Source of the DNA: Bacillus pseudomycoides DSM 12442
GTDB lineage: Bacteria; Bacillota; Bacilli; Bacillales; Bacillaceae_G
Reading direction: 5' to 3'
Assembly: GCF_000161455.1 (NCBI RefSeq)
Contig: NZ_CM000745.1
Span: 437,447 to 501,446, forward strand
Length of the DNA: 64,000 bases
The notes under the pieces were generated by a model. It was not told where the DNA came from. It was given only the letters and a program-made list of their open reading frames with translations, and did no database searches. The translations under genes and the position numbers were made by a program. Shown one piece after another: positions 53,192 through 62,330 of this stretch. How positions within the stretch are numbered: the first letter of the stretch is position 1; each line of letters begins with the position of its first letter.

Positions 53192-53895
53192 TCAAAGTTT
53201 TGATTGTAGAAGATGATCCAATGGTAGCGATGTTAAATAAGCATTATTTAGAGCAAGTAGGAGGGTTTGAACTTGTTCATATAGCTAATTCTGTGAAAGA
53301 AGCAGTAGAGATATTAAAGGAATCGTCTATAGATTTCATATTGCTTGATATTTTTATGCCTGTTGATACAGGATTTGAATTGCTACTGCATATTCGGAAT
53401 CAAGAAAAAGAAATTGATGTTATCATGATTTCAGCTGTGCATGATATGGGAAGTATTAAAAAAGCACTTCAATATGGGGTTGTTGATTATTTAATTAAAC
53501 CATTTACATTTGAAAGGTTTAAGGAAGCATTAACCGCATATCGAGAAAAATTTATCTTTATGAAAGAACAGCAAAAAATTAGCCAGTCTGAATTAGATAC
53601 GTTGATTTTACAAAAAGAAAAAGTAGAAACTTATGTGAATAAAGAGCTGCCAAAAGGGCTAACAAGACAAACATTACAGTTAATTTGGAAGCAAATAGAA
53701 TCACTTCATGGACAAGCATTTACAACAGATGAAATGGCTCAATTAGTTGGAATTTCAAGAGTGTCTATTCGAAAGTATGTAATGTTCTTAACTGAAATTG
53801 GAGTTTTAGAAAATGAAATGGTTTATCAACATGTGGGGAGACCAGTAAGTAAATTACGATGCATCGATGAAAACAAAATACGTTTGTATGTATAA
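53188..53895 (+). CDS. malR: malate response regulator MalR
   Basis: The 235-residue protein has a receiver (VEDDPMVAMLNKHYLEQVGG, Asp in FILLDIFMPVDTG, Lys in VDYLIKPFTFERF) and a C-terminal helix-turn-helix (TTDEMAQLVGISRVSIRKYV). It is expected to activate maeN, in front of which three tandem repeats lie. Confidence 0.88.
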   Translation: MIKVLIVEDDPMVAMLNKHYLEQVGGFELVHIANSVKEAVEILKESSIDFILLDIFMPVDTGFELLLHIRNQEKEIDVIMISAVHDMGSIKKALQYGVVDYLIKPFTFERFKEALTAYREKFIFMKEQQKISQSELDTLILQKEKVETYVNKELPKGLTRQTLQLIWKQIESLHGQAFTTDEMAQLVGISRVSIRKYVMFLTEIGVLENEMVYQHVGRPVSKLRCIDENKIRLYV

Positions 53896-53926
53896 GCGGC
53901 TTATATAAGCCGCTTATACTTTTTTT
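53893..53926 (+). terminator. terminator after malR
   Basis: TAAGCGGCTTATATAAGCCGCTTA palindrome followed by T7. Confidence 0.8.
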
Positions 53927-53960
53927 AATTACAAAACTAATTACAAAACTTACAAAAACT
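53927..53960 (+). promoter_or_regulatory. tandem repeats upstream of maeN (candidate MalR site)
   Basis: AATTACAAAACT occurs twice back to back (53927-53938, 53939-53950), then TACAAAAACT. This AT-rich direct repeat, 58 bases or more before the maeN start and just behind malR, is where MalR binding would be expected. Confidence 0.5.
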
Positions 53961-53971
53961 ATTTTTACTAT

Positions 53972-53985
53972 TGAAAGCGTTTTAA
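53972..53985 (+). promoter_or_regulatory. cre-like CcpA site upstream of maeN
   Basis: TGAAAGCGTTTTAA fits TGWNANCGNTNWCA except for one base. It lies between the tandem repeats and the ribosome site AAGGAGGTG. Confidence 0.5.
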
Positions 53986-54017
53986 TATTGTAGATAAGAA
54001 TATAAGGAGGTGCCTAC

Positions 54018-55364
54018 ATGGGGATTCAAAAAAAAGTGGAAGCGGTATCACCCGTGGAAACAACAGAGGTGGAACAAAAGTCTTTTGTTTCGAAAATTAT
54101 GAATATTAAAATTGGTGTTATACCTTTACCGTTATATATCGTATTAGCAGCTATTATTTATGGAGCATCTGTATATAACAAATTACCTGCTGATATGATT
54201 GGTGGATTTGCAGTCATTATGATCATGGGGATTTTCTTAGGTGATATTGGGATGAGGATTCCGATTTTAAAAAATATTGGTGGACCAGCAATTCTTTCAT
54301 TATTTATTCCATCTTTACTAGTGTTTTTTAATTGGATGAATCCAGCTTCAATGGAAGCAGCGACGATGCTAATGAAAAAGTCGAACTTTTTATATTTATA
54401 TATTTCTTGTTTAGTAGTCGGAAGTGTTTTAGGAATGAACCGTAAAGTGTTAGTACAAGGGTTTGTTCGCATGTTTATTCCGTTAGTTGTAGGAACAATT
54501 GCTTCTATTGCAGTTGGATTATTAGTTGGATCATTATTTGGATTTGAAATGAAGCGAACGTTCTTCTTTATCATTGTACCAATTGTGAGCGGTGGTATCG
54601 GAGAAGGTATTTTACCACTTTCCTTAGCTTACAGTGACATTTTAAATCAATCATCAGCAACATTTGTATCTCAGCTTGTGCCAGCAGCGGTTATCGGAAA
54701 TATGTTTGCGATTGTAAGCGCTGGATATATGAAGCGCTTAGGTGAGAAAAAACCAGAGCTTAGCGGTAATGGTGCATTGGTAAAAACAGGTGATCAAGAT
54801 GAATTATTAAAAGAACAAAATACAGAAAAACCAATTGACTTCTCATTAATGGGAGCAGGTTTATTAATTGCATGTACGTTCTTTATTTTCGGTGGATTTG
54901 CTTCTAAATTTATTGGTATTCCAGGGGCAATCATTATGATCTTTTCAGCAGCACTTGTAAAATACTTTAAATTAATGCCAGCAAAAATGGAGCAAGGTGC
55001 ATATCACTTATATAAATTTATTTCGACAAGCTTAACGTGGCCATTAATGGTTGGTTTAGGATTGTTATATATCCCATTAAAAGATGTAGCAGCTGTTCTT
55101 TCAGTTGGATATGTTGTGGTGTGTGCATCAGTAGTATTAACAATGATAACGACTGGTTTCCTTGTTGGGAAAGTCATGAAAATGTACCCAGTTGAATCTG
55201 CGATTGTAACAGGATGCCATAGCGGATTAGGCGGAACTGGAGACGTTGCGATTTTATCAGCTTCAAATCGTATGGAATTAATGCCATTTGCGCAAATTTC
55301 CACGCGTTTGGGCGGTGCTGCAATGGTCGTAACAGCAACAATTTTATTAAAAATGTTTTCGTAA
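54018..55364 (+). CDS. maeN: malate:sodium symporter MaeN (2-hydroxycarboxylate transporter family)
   Basis: The 448-residue membrane protein has about eleven hydrophobic segments and the family landmarks PIVSGGIGEGILPLSLAYSD (first GGxG re-entrant loop), VTGCHSGLGGTGDVAILSAS (second GGTG loop) and NRMELMPFAQISTRLGGA near the end. This is the 2HCT family (CitS, MaeN, CimH). Position behind malK-malR and before a malic enzyme gene indicates malate uptake. AAGGAGGTG ribosome site. Confidence 0.92.
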   Translation: MGIQKKVEAVSPVETTEVEQKSFVSKIMNIKIGVIPLPLYIVLAAIIYGASVYNKLPADMIGGFAVIMIMGIFLGDIGMRIPILKNIGGPAILSLFIPSLLVFFNWMNPASMEAATMLMKKSNFLYLYISCLVVGSVLGMNRKVLVQGFVRMFIPLVVGTIASIAVGLLVGSLFGFEMKRTFFFIIVPIVSGGIGEGILPLSLAYSDILNQSSATFVSQLVPAAVIGNMFAIVSAGYMKRLGEKKPELSGNGALVKTGDQDELLKEQNTEKPIDFSLMGAGLLIACTFFIFGGFASKFIGIPGAIIMIFSAALVKYFKLMPAKMEQGAYHLYKFISTSLTWPLMVGLGLLYIPLKDVAAVLSVGYVVVCASVVLTMITTGFLVGKVMKMYPVESAIVTGCHSGLGGTGDVAILSASNRMELMPFAQISTRLGGAAMVVTATILLKMFS

Positions 55365-55432
55365 ATTATTATCATACAAGCTAGCTATGTAAAAACGTAG
55401 CTAGCTTGTCAAATTAGGAGGAGCTTATTTAT

Positions 55433-56638
55433 ATGTTAGAAAGTCAAATTAATGAACGTTCATTATTACTTCATAAAGAATTGGTAGGGAAAATTGAAAT
55501 TACAAGTAAAGTAGAAGTAAATTCAGCAGATGATTTAAGTTTGACATATACACCAGGAGTGGCTGAGTCTTGTAAAGCGATCGCTGCAGATGAAGAAACA
55601 GCTTATGACTATACAGCGCGCGGTAATATGGTTGCAGTTGTTTCGGATGGAACAGCAGTACTTGGATTAGGTGATATTGGCCCGAAAGCAGCTATGCCTG
55701 TTATGGAAGGAAAAAGTATTTTATTTAAAAAGTTTGCGAATGTAGATGCATTTCCGCTTTGTCTTGGAACGACTGATGTAGATGAAATCGTAACCATTGT
55801 TAAAAACTTAGAACCTACATTTGCAGGTATTAATTTAGAAGATATTGCAGCGCCGCGCTGTTTTGAAATTGAAAAGCGCTTAAAAGAAGAAACAAATATT
55901 CCGGTGTTTCATGATGACCAACATGGAACAGCAATTGTTGTTTTAGCTGCGGTTATTAATGCGTTAAAAGTTGTAAACAAACAGATGGATGCAGTGAAAA
56001 TTGTCATTAATGGTGCTGGTTCGGCAGGGATAGCAATTGCTAAATTACTGTTACAAGCTGGAGCGCAGCATATTACATTAGTAAGTTTAGAAGGAATTGT
56101 TTGTGAGGGTGAATCATGGATGAATCCGGCACAAATAGAGATTGCAAAGAAAACAAATCGCGAATATATACGTGGAACATTAAAAGAAGCGATTCATGAA
56201 GCTGACATTTTTATCGGTGTATCTGCTCCTAATGTGTTAACAACAGAACTTGTACAGACAATGAGTGAAAAACCAATTGTGTTTGCAATGGCGAATCCAA
56301 TCCCAGAAATATACCCAGAGGATGCACTAAAGGCTGGTGCTGTTGTAGTTGGAACAGGGCGTTCTGATTATCCAAACCAAGTAAATAACGTGTTGGCATT
56401 TCCTGGTATATTCCGTGGGGCATTAGATGTACGTGCAACAGATGTTACAGAGGAAATGAAATTAGCTGCAGCATATGGGATCGCTAACATCATTACTGAT
56501 GAAGAACGTAATGAAAACTATGTAATTCCGAATCCGCTAGATAAAAGAGTTGTCCCAAGTGTTGCAGCTGCAGTAGCAAAAGCAGCAATTGAATCAGGAG
56601 TAGCGCAAATTACAAAAATGCCAAGTTATTTAAAATAA
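55433..56638 (+). CDS. malic enzyme (malate dehydrogenase, decarboxylating)
   Basis: The 401-residue enzyme has SLTYTPGVAESCKAIA at the N-terminus (catalytic Tyr in YTPG), the metal/substrate site FHDDQHGTAIV, the nucleotide-binding motif INGAGSAGIAIAKLL and FAMANPIPEI. It converts malate to pyruvate and CO2. Length and sequence fit the short bacterial type such as B. subtilis YtsJ and MalS relatives. Cofactor preference (NAD or NADP) is not certain from sequence. It follows maeN after 68 bases with its own AGGAGG. Confidence 0.93.
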   Translation: MLESQINERSLLLHKELVGKIEITSKVEVNSADDLSLTYTPGVAESCKAIAADEETAYDYTARGNMVAVVSDGTAVLGLGDIGPKAAMPVMEGKSILFKKFANVDAFPLCLGTTDVDEIVTIVKNLEPTFAGINLEDIAAPRCFEIEKRLKEETNIPVFHDDQHGTAIVVLAAVINALKVVNKQMDAVKIVINGAGSAGIAIAKLLLQAGAQHITLVSLEGIVCEGESWMNPAQIEIAKKTNREYIRGTLKEAIHEADIFIGVSAPNVLTTELVQTMSEKPIVFAMANPIPEIYPEDALKAGAVVVGTGRSDYPNQVNNVLAFPGIFRGALDVRATDVTEEMKLAAAYGIANIITDEERNENYVIPNPLDKRVVPSVAAAVAKAAIESGVAQITKMPSYLK

Positions 56639-56642
56639 TAAT

Positions 56643-56683
56643 AAAAAAGCAGTGCCATCTTCTTAGAAGGGCGCTGCTTTTTT
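56643..56683 (+). terminator. terminator after malic enzyme gene
   Basis: AAAAAGCAGTGCC pairs with GGGCGCTGCTTTTT, loop ATCTTCTTAGAA. Confidence 0.82.
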
Positions 56684-56767
56684 AGTGAGATAAGAGATCA
56701 AAACAATAAAGAAATCCTACTCCCGCTTATTGTTTTATATGATTAGTAATAAATATTTCGCTCTGCA

Positions 56768-56851
56768 TTATTTATTCAACTCCATTGCAACTTGCTTTCC
56801 ATTTACGAAAACCTCTACCACTGCCACTACAACATCCATCACTTTTTTCAT
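56768..56851 (-). CDS. 27-residue peptide behind promoter module B
   Basis: Minus-strand ATG with AAGGAG nine bases upstream. The peptide starts MKKVMDVVVAVVEVFVNGKQ and ends with a short polar tail. It has an amphipathic or weakly hydrophobic helix and no signal peptide. The strong ribosome site and the conserved promoter module directly in front support a real gene. Function unknown; a signalling peptide or a small protein regulator are both possible. Confidence 0.6.
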   Translation of the reverse strand: MKKVMDVVVAVVEVFVNGKQVAMELNK

Positions 56852-56865
56852 CTCTCATCTCTCCT

Positions 56866-56955
56866 TGTTTGTTGTTGCATTTCTTATTTTAGTATAAGAG
56901 AGAGGGGGAGATACAACTATCGAAGTAGATGACATAAGAATTACATTGTTGTAAG
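56866..56955 (-). promoter_or_regulatory. repeated promoter module, copy B
   Basis: Minus strand: TTACAACAATGTAAT dyad, GTCATCTACTTCGATAGTTG, TATACTAAAATAAGAAAT -10 region, ACAACAA, then AAGGAGAGATGAGAG in front of the 27-residue peptide. Shared with 46849-46940 and 63743-63831. Confidence 0.68.
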
Positions 56956-56962
56956 GAAGAAA

Positions 56963-57502
56963 TTAAGCTTTGTCACTCTTTTCTACATGAATAACAATTT
57001 GCTCATAATATTTCTCATCAATATATACATTTAATACCCATAATCCGGGGGAAGACAGTGACATAAGAAGGGGTAGTTCTTTTGTATTTGAATGAATGGG
57101 AGTAGGAGTAGTCCAAGTCTGTTCAGAAGCTTCATCTGGAAAGAGTACGGGAGTGGGTGTTGTAGATCCTTGTTTTAGAGCAATAATAGATAGTTTACCA
57201 GATGGCATTTGTGGATCGAGGAAGAACCACATCTGTTTATTTTTCTCATTGGCAATGAAAGTACTATCTGCAATTGCAATCTTTCCTTCAATACCTTTTA
57301 ACGGCATCTTTCCTTCTACAAAGGAAGGGCTTTCTTGCCAGTAAACATCCTTTAAGACACTAAGGTGAAAAAAGGTGGGTGCGTTAGTTTGAGGTTTAGA
57401 GATTTCGGTTATTTCTTTTATCGGTTCCTTGGAATTTTGCCCTAGTGAGGTACAGGCAGTGATGATACAGGAGAAAAGTAGCACGGTTCCAATTTTTTTC
57501 AT
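56963..57502 (-). CDS. lipoprotein of unknown function (DUF4871-like)
   Basis: The 179-residue lipoprotein (lipobox CIITAC, Cys near 17) has a beta-rich domain with GIEGKIAIADSTFIANEKNK, QMWFFLDPQMPSGKLSIIAL and PGLWVLNVYIDEKYYEQIVI. The pattern resembles the immunoglobulin-like DUF4871 of Bacillus lipoproteins, but this is uncertain. Surface-exposed, single gene. Confidence 0.72.
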   Translation of the reverse strand: MKKIGTVLLFSCIITACTSLGQNSKEPIKEITEISKPQTNAPTFFHLSVLKDVYWQESPSFVEGKMPLKGIEGKIAIADSTFIANEKNKQMWFFLDPQMPSGKLSIIALKQGSTTPTPVLFPDEASEQTWTTPTPIHSNTKELPLLMSLSSPGLWVLNVYIDEKYYEQIVIHVEKSDKA

Positions 57503-57576
57503 CTTGCCACACTCCTATTTTTCATAGTTAGTGTAATTGTATTTGCTAGAAGACAGGACAATTCCTTTTAATTCAT

Positions 57577-57611
57577 AAAAAGAGGTCATAAGTTTAGTAT
57601 GACCTCTTTTG
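57577..57611. terminator. terminator between the EamA and lipoprotein genes
   Basis: AAAAGAGGTCATA-AGTTTAG-TATGACCTCTTTT; ends the minus-strand EamA transporter gene. Confidence 0.82.
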
Positions 57612-57621
57612 ACATTTTGTA

Positions 57622-58554
57622 CTATATTTGTTCAGTTGTAAATGTAGGCTCTGCATCTTTTGCTGGCATTGTTAAGAAAATAACAGCAATGACGATACAC
57701 ACACCGCCTAGTAATTGGTATGCTCCGAAAGATTCTTTTAGCCAAGTGATGGAAACAATAGCTGCTACAAGCGGTTCAATACTAGATAAAATACTTGTCT
57801 CTGTTGCTGATAAATATTTTAGACTACCAATGTAAAGAAGGAAAGAAAGTGTTCCACTTACAATGATTAGAATTAGCATAGAGAATGTTTGCAACGTAAA
57901 GGTTTGTGAAAGTTGTTTCCATTCGAAGGAGCGATTACAAATAAATAGTGCAAGACCCCCGATTAACATACCCCAGCCAATAATAAGAGTCGTCCCCCAT
58001 TGTTTAATAAGGGAAGCTGGGTGCAGCGTGTAAAAGGCAAAACCAATTGCTGTTAACACCCCAAATAAAATCGCTTCTTTCGATAAGACAATATTTTGGG
58101 CGGATCCATTTGTAATGATAAAGTATGTTCCTGTCAGGGCAGAGACAATTGCCAATACTTGCATAATGGAAGGAAGCTTTTTATGTTGCACTGCAACATA
58201 AATAGTAATGAGAACTGGCCCTAAAAATTGAAATAGAGTAGCGGTAACAGCGTTGCTAATATGCACTGTTTCGATAAAAGCATACTGTGCGCCAAGCATC
58301 CCGAGAATAGAGAAAATGATAAGTTGTAAAAGATGGCGTGGGTGTTGCCAAATACGAAATATATTTTGTTTTTTGGTAAGTAAGAAACATAAAATAAAGA
58401 CCCCAGCAAGCAATAGGCGAATTACTAAAAAATCGATAGATGATACCTTAGTATGTTGAAAAAGCCACTGAATCATCGGACCTGATACTCCCCATAAAGT
58501 AGCTCCTGTAATAATCATAATGAGGCCGAGTCGTCTGTTATTGTTCATCATCAT
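57622..58554 (-). CDS. EamA/DMT-family transporter
   Basis: The 310-residue membrane protein has ten helices and two EamA repeats: GLIMIITGATLWGVSGPMIQ opens the first, GVLTAIGFAFYTLHPASLI lies in the second, and ETSILSSIEPLVAAIVSITW is the typical conserved helix. It probably exports amino acids or metabolites. Three ATGs in a row follow AAAGGAG; 58554 is used, but 58551 is as good. Divergent from the MocR regulator, which most likely controls it. Confidence 0.87.
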   Translation of the reverse strand: MMMNNNRRLGLIMIITGATLWGVSGPMIQWLFQHTKVSSIDFLVIRLLLAGVFILCFLLTKKQNIFRIWQHPRHLLQLIIFSILGMLGAQYAFIETVHISNAVTATLFQFLGPVLITIYVAVQHKKLPSIMQVLAIVSALTGTYFIITNGSAQNIVLSKEAILFGVLTAIGFAFYTLHPASLIKQWGTTLIIGWGMLIGGLALFICNRSFEWKQLSQTFTLQTFSMLILIIVSGTLSFLLYIGSLKYLSATETSILSSIEPLVAAIVSITWLKESFGAYQLLGGVCIVIAVIFLTMPAKDAEPTFTTEQI

Positions 58555-58667
58555 GATGCTCCTTTCTAAGATTGATTTTTTAAAATTTACATGATAGAAG
58601 GAATTATATATAACTTCTGGTACTATAAAAAGTATCAATAATTTATTTTATAAAGGGGTCAGATTTC

Positions 58668-60068
58668 ATGTTAGAATTAACACCAAATTTGAATATGGAG
58701 GAAAAAATCCCACTGTATGTACAGTTATACGAGTATATAAAAGCAGAAATAAGAAGTGGAAAAATCCCTCCTTTGACGAAGCTCCCAGCAAAAAGAAAGT
58801 TAGCGGCGCATTTAGAGGTAAGTAAAAATACAGTGGAATCGGCATATGAACAGCTTCTTGCAGAAGGATATATTGAATCAGTTTCACGTAAGGGGTATTT
58901 TGTATGTGAAATTGAACAAATGATACATACAGTGAAAAAAAGAGAAGTTGTTAAGGAAGTACTGCATAGGGAACAGAAATATAAATATGATTTTACACAA
59001 ACAGGTGTAGATGTAAATGCATTTCCATTCTCGGTTTATCGGAAGATTTCAAACGAGGTATGGCAACTAGAAAATAAGGATCTACTCTTTCTTGGCCATC
59101 CCCAAGGTGAAGCGAGTTTGCGTGAAGAGATGGCGAAATATTTATATGAATCAAGAGGTGTGAGATGTTCAGCAAGTCAAATTGTAATAGGGGCCGGAAC
59201 ACAATTTTTAATAAGAATGTTGTTTCAGCTGCTAAAGGGAAGTCATTTTGCAGTTGAAAATCCAGGATATCACCGGAAATTGGTTACCTTTGAGAAAGGA
59301 GAAGAAAATGTTCAGATGCTCTCGCTTGATGAGGATGGGATTTGTATTTCAGATTTAGAAGGTAGTAATGCAAATGTTGTGTTCGTTTCTCCATCTCATC
59401 AATTTCCGTGTGGAATGATTATGCCAATTAAAAGAAGGATGCAACTATTACAATGGGCACAAGGGGAGCGTGGACGTTATATTATCGAAGATGATTATGA
59501 TAGTGAGTTTCGTTACTCTGGAAAGCCGATTCCAGCATTGCAAGGGCTTGATACAGAGGGAAATGTAATTTATATGGGAACATTTTCAAAAGCATTGCTT
59601 CCATCATTACGTATGAGCTACATGGTGCTGCCTAAACAGCTAATTGAGTTGTATCAAACACAATATTTATTTTATACACAAAGTGTTTCAAGAATCGATC
59701 AAGAAATCATTAGAAGGTTTTTAAATGAAGGATATTGGGAAAAACATATTCATAAGATGCGAGTCGTTTATCGGAAAAAGAGAGATGCTCTTGTCTCAGC
59801 GATAGAAAGGTACTTTTCTAATAAGGTGGAAGTAATCGGAGAAGATTCTGGCTTACATATCTTATTAAAGGTTCACAATGAAATGTTAGAAGAAGAAGAA
59901 TTAATAAAAAGAGCAGCTGAAAATAGTATAAAAGTATATCCAGTTTCTATGTACTATAAAGAAGGGACTACTTCAAAAAATACAGTTTTACTTGGATTTG
60001 CTATTTTATCAGAGGCAGAGATTGAAGAGGCAATTCAGTTGTTATATAATGCGTGGTTTGCAATGTAA
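58668..60068 (+). CDS. MocR/GntR-family regulator with aminotransferase domain
   Basis: The 466-residue protein joins an N-terminal GntR winged helix (10-75: PLYVQLYEYIKAEIRSGKIP, LEVSKNTVESAYEQLLAEGY) to a fold-type I aminotransferase domain (110-460) that binds pyridoxal phosphate: IIEDDYDSEFRYSG, and TFSKALLPSLRMSYM with the Lys that forms the Schiff base. MocR regulators respond to PLP adducts of amino compounds. The divergent EamA transporter is the likely target. GGGGTCAG upstream. Confidence 0.9.
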   Translation: MLELTPNLNMEEKIPLYVQLYEYIKAEIRSGKIPPLTKLPAKRKLAAHLEVSKNTVESAYEQLLAEGYIESVSRKGYFVCEIEQMIHTVKKREVVKEVLHREQKYKYDFTQTGVDVNAFPFSVYRKISNEVWQLENKDLLFLGHPQGEASLREEMAKYLYESRGVRCSASQIVIGAGTQFLIRMLFQLLKGSHFAVENPGYHRKLVTFEKGEENVQMLSLDEDGICISDLEGSNANVVFVSPSHQFPCGMIMPIKRRMQLLQWAQGERGRYIIEDDYDSEFRYSGKPIPALQGLDTEGNVIYMGTFSKALLPSLRMSYMVLPKQLIELYQTQYLFYTQSVSRIDQEIIRRFLNEGYWEKHIHKMRVVYRKKRDALVSAIERYFSNKVEVIGEDSGLHILLKVHNEMLEEEELIKRAAENSIKVYPVSMYYKEGTTSKNTVLLGFAILSEAEIEEAIQLLYNAWFAM

Positions 60069-60077
60069 AATGGTAAT

Positions 60078-60108
60078 AAAAAAATCCTCATACTTGAGGA
60101 CTTTTTTA
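60078..60108. terminator. terminator between mocR-like and GNAT genes
   Basis: AAAAAATCCTCATACTTGAGGACTTTTTT, usable by both converging genes. Confidence 0.8.
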
Positions 60109-60621
60109 TTAGTTTTCTTCATCTAAGAATAAAACCATATGCTCTTCATCCCAGTACTGGCCGTTATATTTTAAAGAGCGCTCTTGTACACCAAATGTTT
60201 TAAATCCTAATGATTCGTAAAGTTTTTTTGCACCATCGTTTCCGACAACAACATCAAGCATAACTTGTTCTACTTCTAATGTTTTTGCAAGTTCAATACA
60301 CTCTTTAATGAGGGATTTTCCTGCTCCAAGCCCACGCGCTTTTGGAGATACATATACTGAACCGATCTTTGCTTTATGTTCTTGTTTTACGTATGGTTTC
60401 GTTTCCAAGGTTGCAACCCCGATTAATTTACCGTCTTTAAATGCACCTAGTGTATAGTTTTCATCTTGTGCTAATTTCTGTGCTTTATACTCAATCGGGC
60501 ATTCTTTATTAATAATATCTTCATAAGAAGAACTAAAAGCCTCTGGATTTTGTTTTAATCCTTCTACACGAAGTTCTAAGTAAATTTCTGCCTCTTGTTT
60601 TGTTAATACATGGATTTCCAA
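60109..60621 (-). CDS. GNAT-family N-acetyltransferase
   Basis: The 170-residue acetyltransferase begins LEIHVLTKQEAEIYLELRVE and has the acetyl-CoA loop VSPKARGLGAGKSLIKE (RxxGxG/A) plus GNDGAKKLYESLGFKTFG. The start is placed at TTG 60621 because GGAGG lies nine bases upstream and the protein then begins at the usual place; the GTG at 60630 is too close to it. A paralogue with nearly the same C-terminus runs off the right edge at 63883. Confidence 0.88.
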   Translation of the reverse strand: MEIHVLTKQEAEIYLELRVEGLKQNPEAFSSSYEDIINKECPIEYKAQKLAQDENYTLGAFKDGKLIGVATLETKPYVKQEHKAKIGSVYVSPKARGLGAGKSLIKECIELAKTLEVEQVMLDVVVGNDGAKKLYESLGFKTFGVQERSLKYNGQYWDEEHMVLFLDEEN

Positions 60622-60812
60622 TCGTATCACCCTCCGAACCTTTCACAGTTGTATTTACATTTTATATTGAAATAAGAATAATTTCAAAAGGTCAGCTCGT
60701 ACTAGTAGTATTTTAATGTGTTTACTAATAATTTGCGAATAAATATTGGCTATTAATATAATATCACCAGCAGTTTTGAAGTAAAGACACTACTGGTGAT
60801 TTAACGTACATA

Positions 60813-62189
60813 TTATTCAATTGGTAATTCAATAATAAATTCAGTTCCAATTCTTAACTTACTTTTTACTTGAATGGAGCCGCTGTGTAATTCAACAATT
60901 TCTTTTGCAACAGCTAGACCGATTCCTTTCCCCCCTGTAGCTCGAGTTCTTGATTTATCAACTCGATAAAAACGATCAAAAATATGTGGAATATCTTCCT
61001 GTGGAATACCTTCTCCTTCATCTTGCACACTTATAGAAAAAGTATTCTCATTTTGTGATGCGTGTACAGTAATAATTGATTGTTCATAAGAATGCTGATA
61101 GGCGTTGTGTAATAAATTTAGCATAACTTGTTCCATTCGGCGTTCATCCATACATACATCGAGGTTATCTACACAGTAGAACTTAATTTTCATTTGTTTT
61201 TTAGCAAGTGTAGTTTTTGTTTTCTCAATCATGCGCTCTAGAAAAGGCAAGAGTGGAACTTTTTGTTTTTTTATAATAAATTGATGTTGTTCTAGCTGAA
61301 CAAGATCGAATAAATCTTGAACGAGTCCTGTTACACTATCGGTTTCATCTTCGATAATTTGTAGGTATTCTTCACGTTCTTCTTTAGATAAAGAATCTCT
61401 TTTAGCAACTTTCGCATAACCTTTCATATATGTGAGTGGTGTGAGCAGTTCGTGTGCTACACTTGCAAGAAATTCATTTCTTTCTTTTTTCATGTAGGCT
61501 AATTCACTGGATAATTCTTCAATTGTTGTTGCTAAACTACCGAGTTCATCATTGCGTTTAATTCCTAATTTAATTGGTTTATTCAGCTTTAACATTTTTT
61601 CTGTTGCACGTTTCATTTTAATAAGAGGATCGGTAATGACACGAGAAAAGATAAATACAGAAATGGTTGTTAAAATAAGAGTTAGTATACCAATAATAAT
61701 AAATTGACGTGTTAAACGAAGAATCATTTTTTCTAAGAAGGCTGTATCTAAAAACATATGTACATACCCAGCTATTTGTCTATGAATGATAATTGGCGTT
61801 GCTGTTGAAATAAATTTCGATGTTTTCCAATTTTTCTCAACCAAAGTTCCATCTATTGAAGTACAGTTTATTTTGGAGGCAAGTTGCTTTTTCATTTCCT
61901 GTGTTACCGGATCAGAAGAGGAAAGGATTTGCCCATTAGTGTCTGTTATGACTAACTTTGTATCTGAATTAGAATGTGATTCCATTGCTGCAGCATGTTC
62001 AAAAGTTCGTGGCCCATAACGTCTTGAAATAAAGTTACTATAGCGCTTTCCTTTTTCTAAAAGGGCGGATTTTTCTTCCTCGATACGCATGTTCGCCAGA
62101 CTTGTATGACAAGATACAAAGGCAATTGTTTCAATACATAAAGCTAATATTAAGAAATATGTACCAATTTTGAGCGAAAGTTTGTTCAT
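60813..62189 (-). CDS. sensor histidine kinase with HAMP domain
   Basis: The 458-residue kinase has helices at about 8-28 and 165-187 with an extracellular domain between (TKLVITDTNGQILSSSDPVT, ISTATPIIIHRQIAGYVHMF), a HAMP domain (188-240), phospho-acceptor His in FLASVAHELLTPLTYM, N box MLNLLHNAYQHSY, DEGEGIP, and TGGKGIGLAVAKE. It pairs with the regulator gene 62331, from which it is separated by 141 bases containing an R2-type hairpin repeat. Confidence 0.92.
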   Translation of the reverse strand: MNKLSLKIGTYFLILALCIETIAFVSCHTSLANMRIEEEKSALLEKGKRYSNFISRRYGPRTFEHAAAMESHSNSDTKLVITDTNGQILSSSDPVTQEMKKQLASKINCTSIDGTLVEKNWKTSKFISTATPIIIHRQIAGYVHMFLDTAFLEKMILRLTRQFIIIGILTLILTTISVFIFSRVITDPLIKMKRATEKMLKLNKPIKLGIKRNDELGSLATTIEELSSELAYMKKERNEFLASVAHELLTPLTYMKGYAKVAKRDSLSKEEREEYLQIIEDETDSVTGLVQDLFDLVQLEQHQFIIKKQKVPLLPFLERMIEKTKTTLAKKQMKIKFYCVDNLDVCMDERRMEQVMLNLLHNAYQHSYEQSIITVHASQNENTFSISVQDEGEGIPQEDIPHIFDRFYRVDKSRTRATGGKGIGLAVAKEIVELHSGSIQVKSKLRIGTEFIIELPIE

Positions 62190-62202
62190 TTTTTCACCAT
62201 AC

Positions 62203-62330
62203 CTTTATTTCACATTAATGGCCAGCGGAAGAAATCTCACCACTGACCAAAGTTTTATCACGTGTTGTTTAACTAATTCTAAGTGTGAGGTGAGTCATGT
62301 CCCACTTAGAAAAGTTTCGCATTATTATTT
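62203..62330 (+). repeat. hairpin repeat family R2, copy 6 (worn), between regulator and kinase genes
   Basis: TTATTTCACATTAATGGCCA resembles the R2 start, CCACTGACCAAAGTTTTATC resembles its end, and a further hairpin TCTAAGTG...CACTTAGA lies at 62277-62309. It splits the regulator-kinase operon. Confidence 0.55.
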
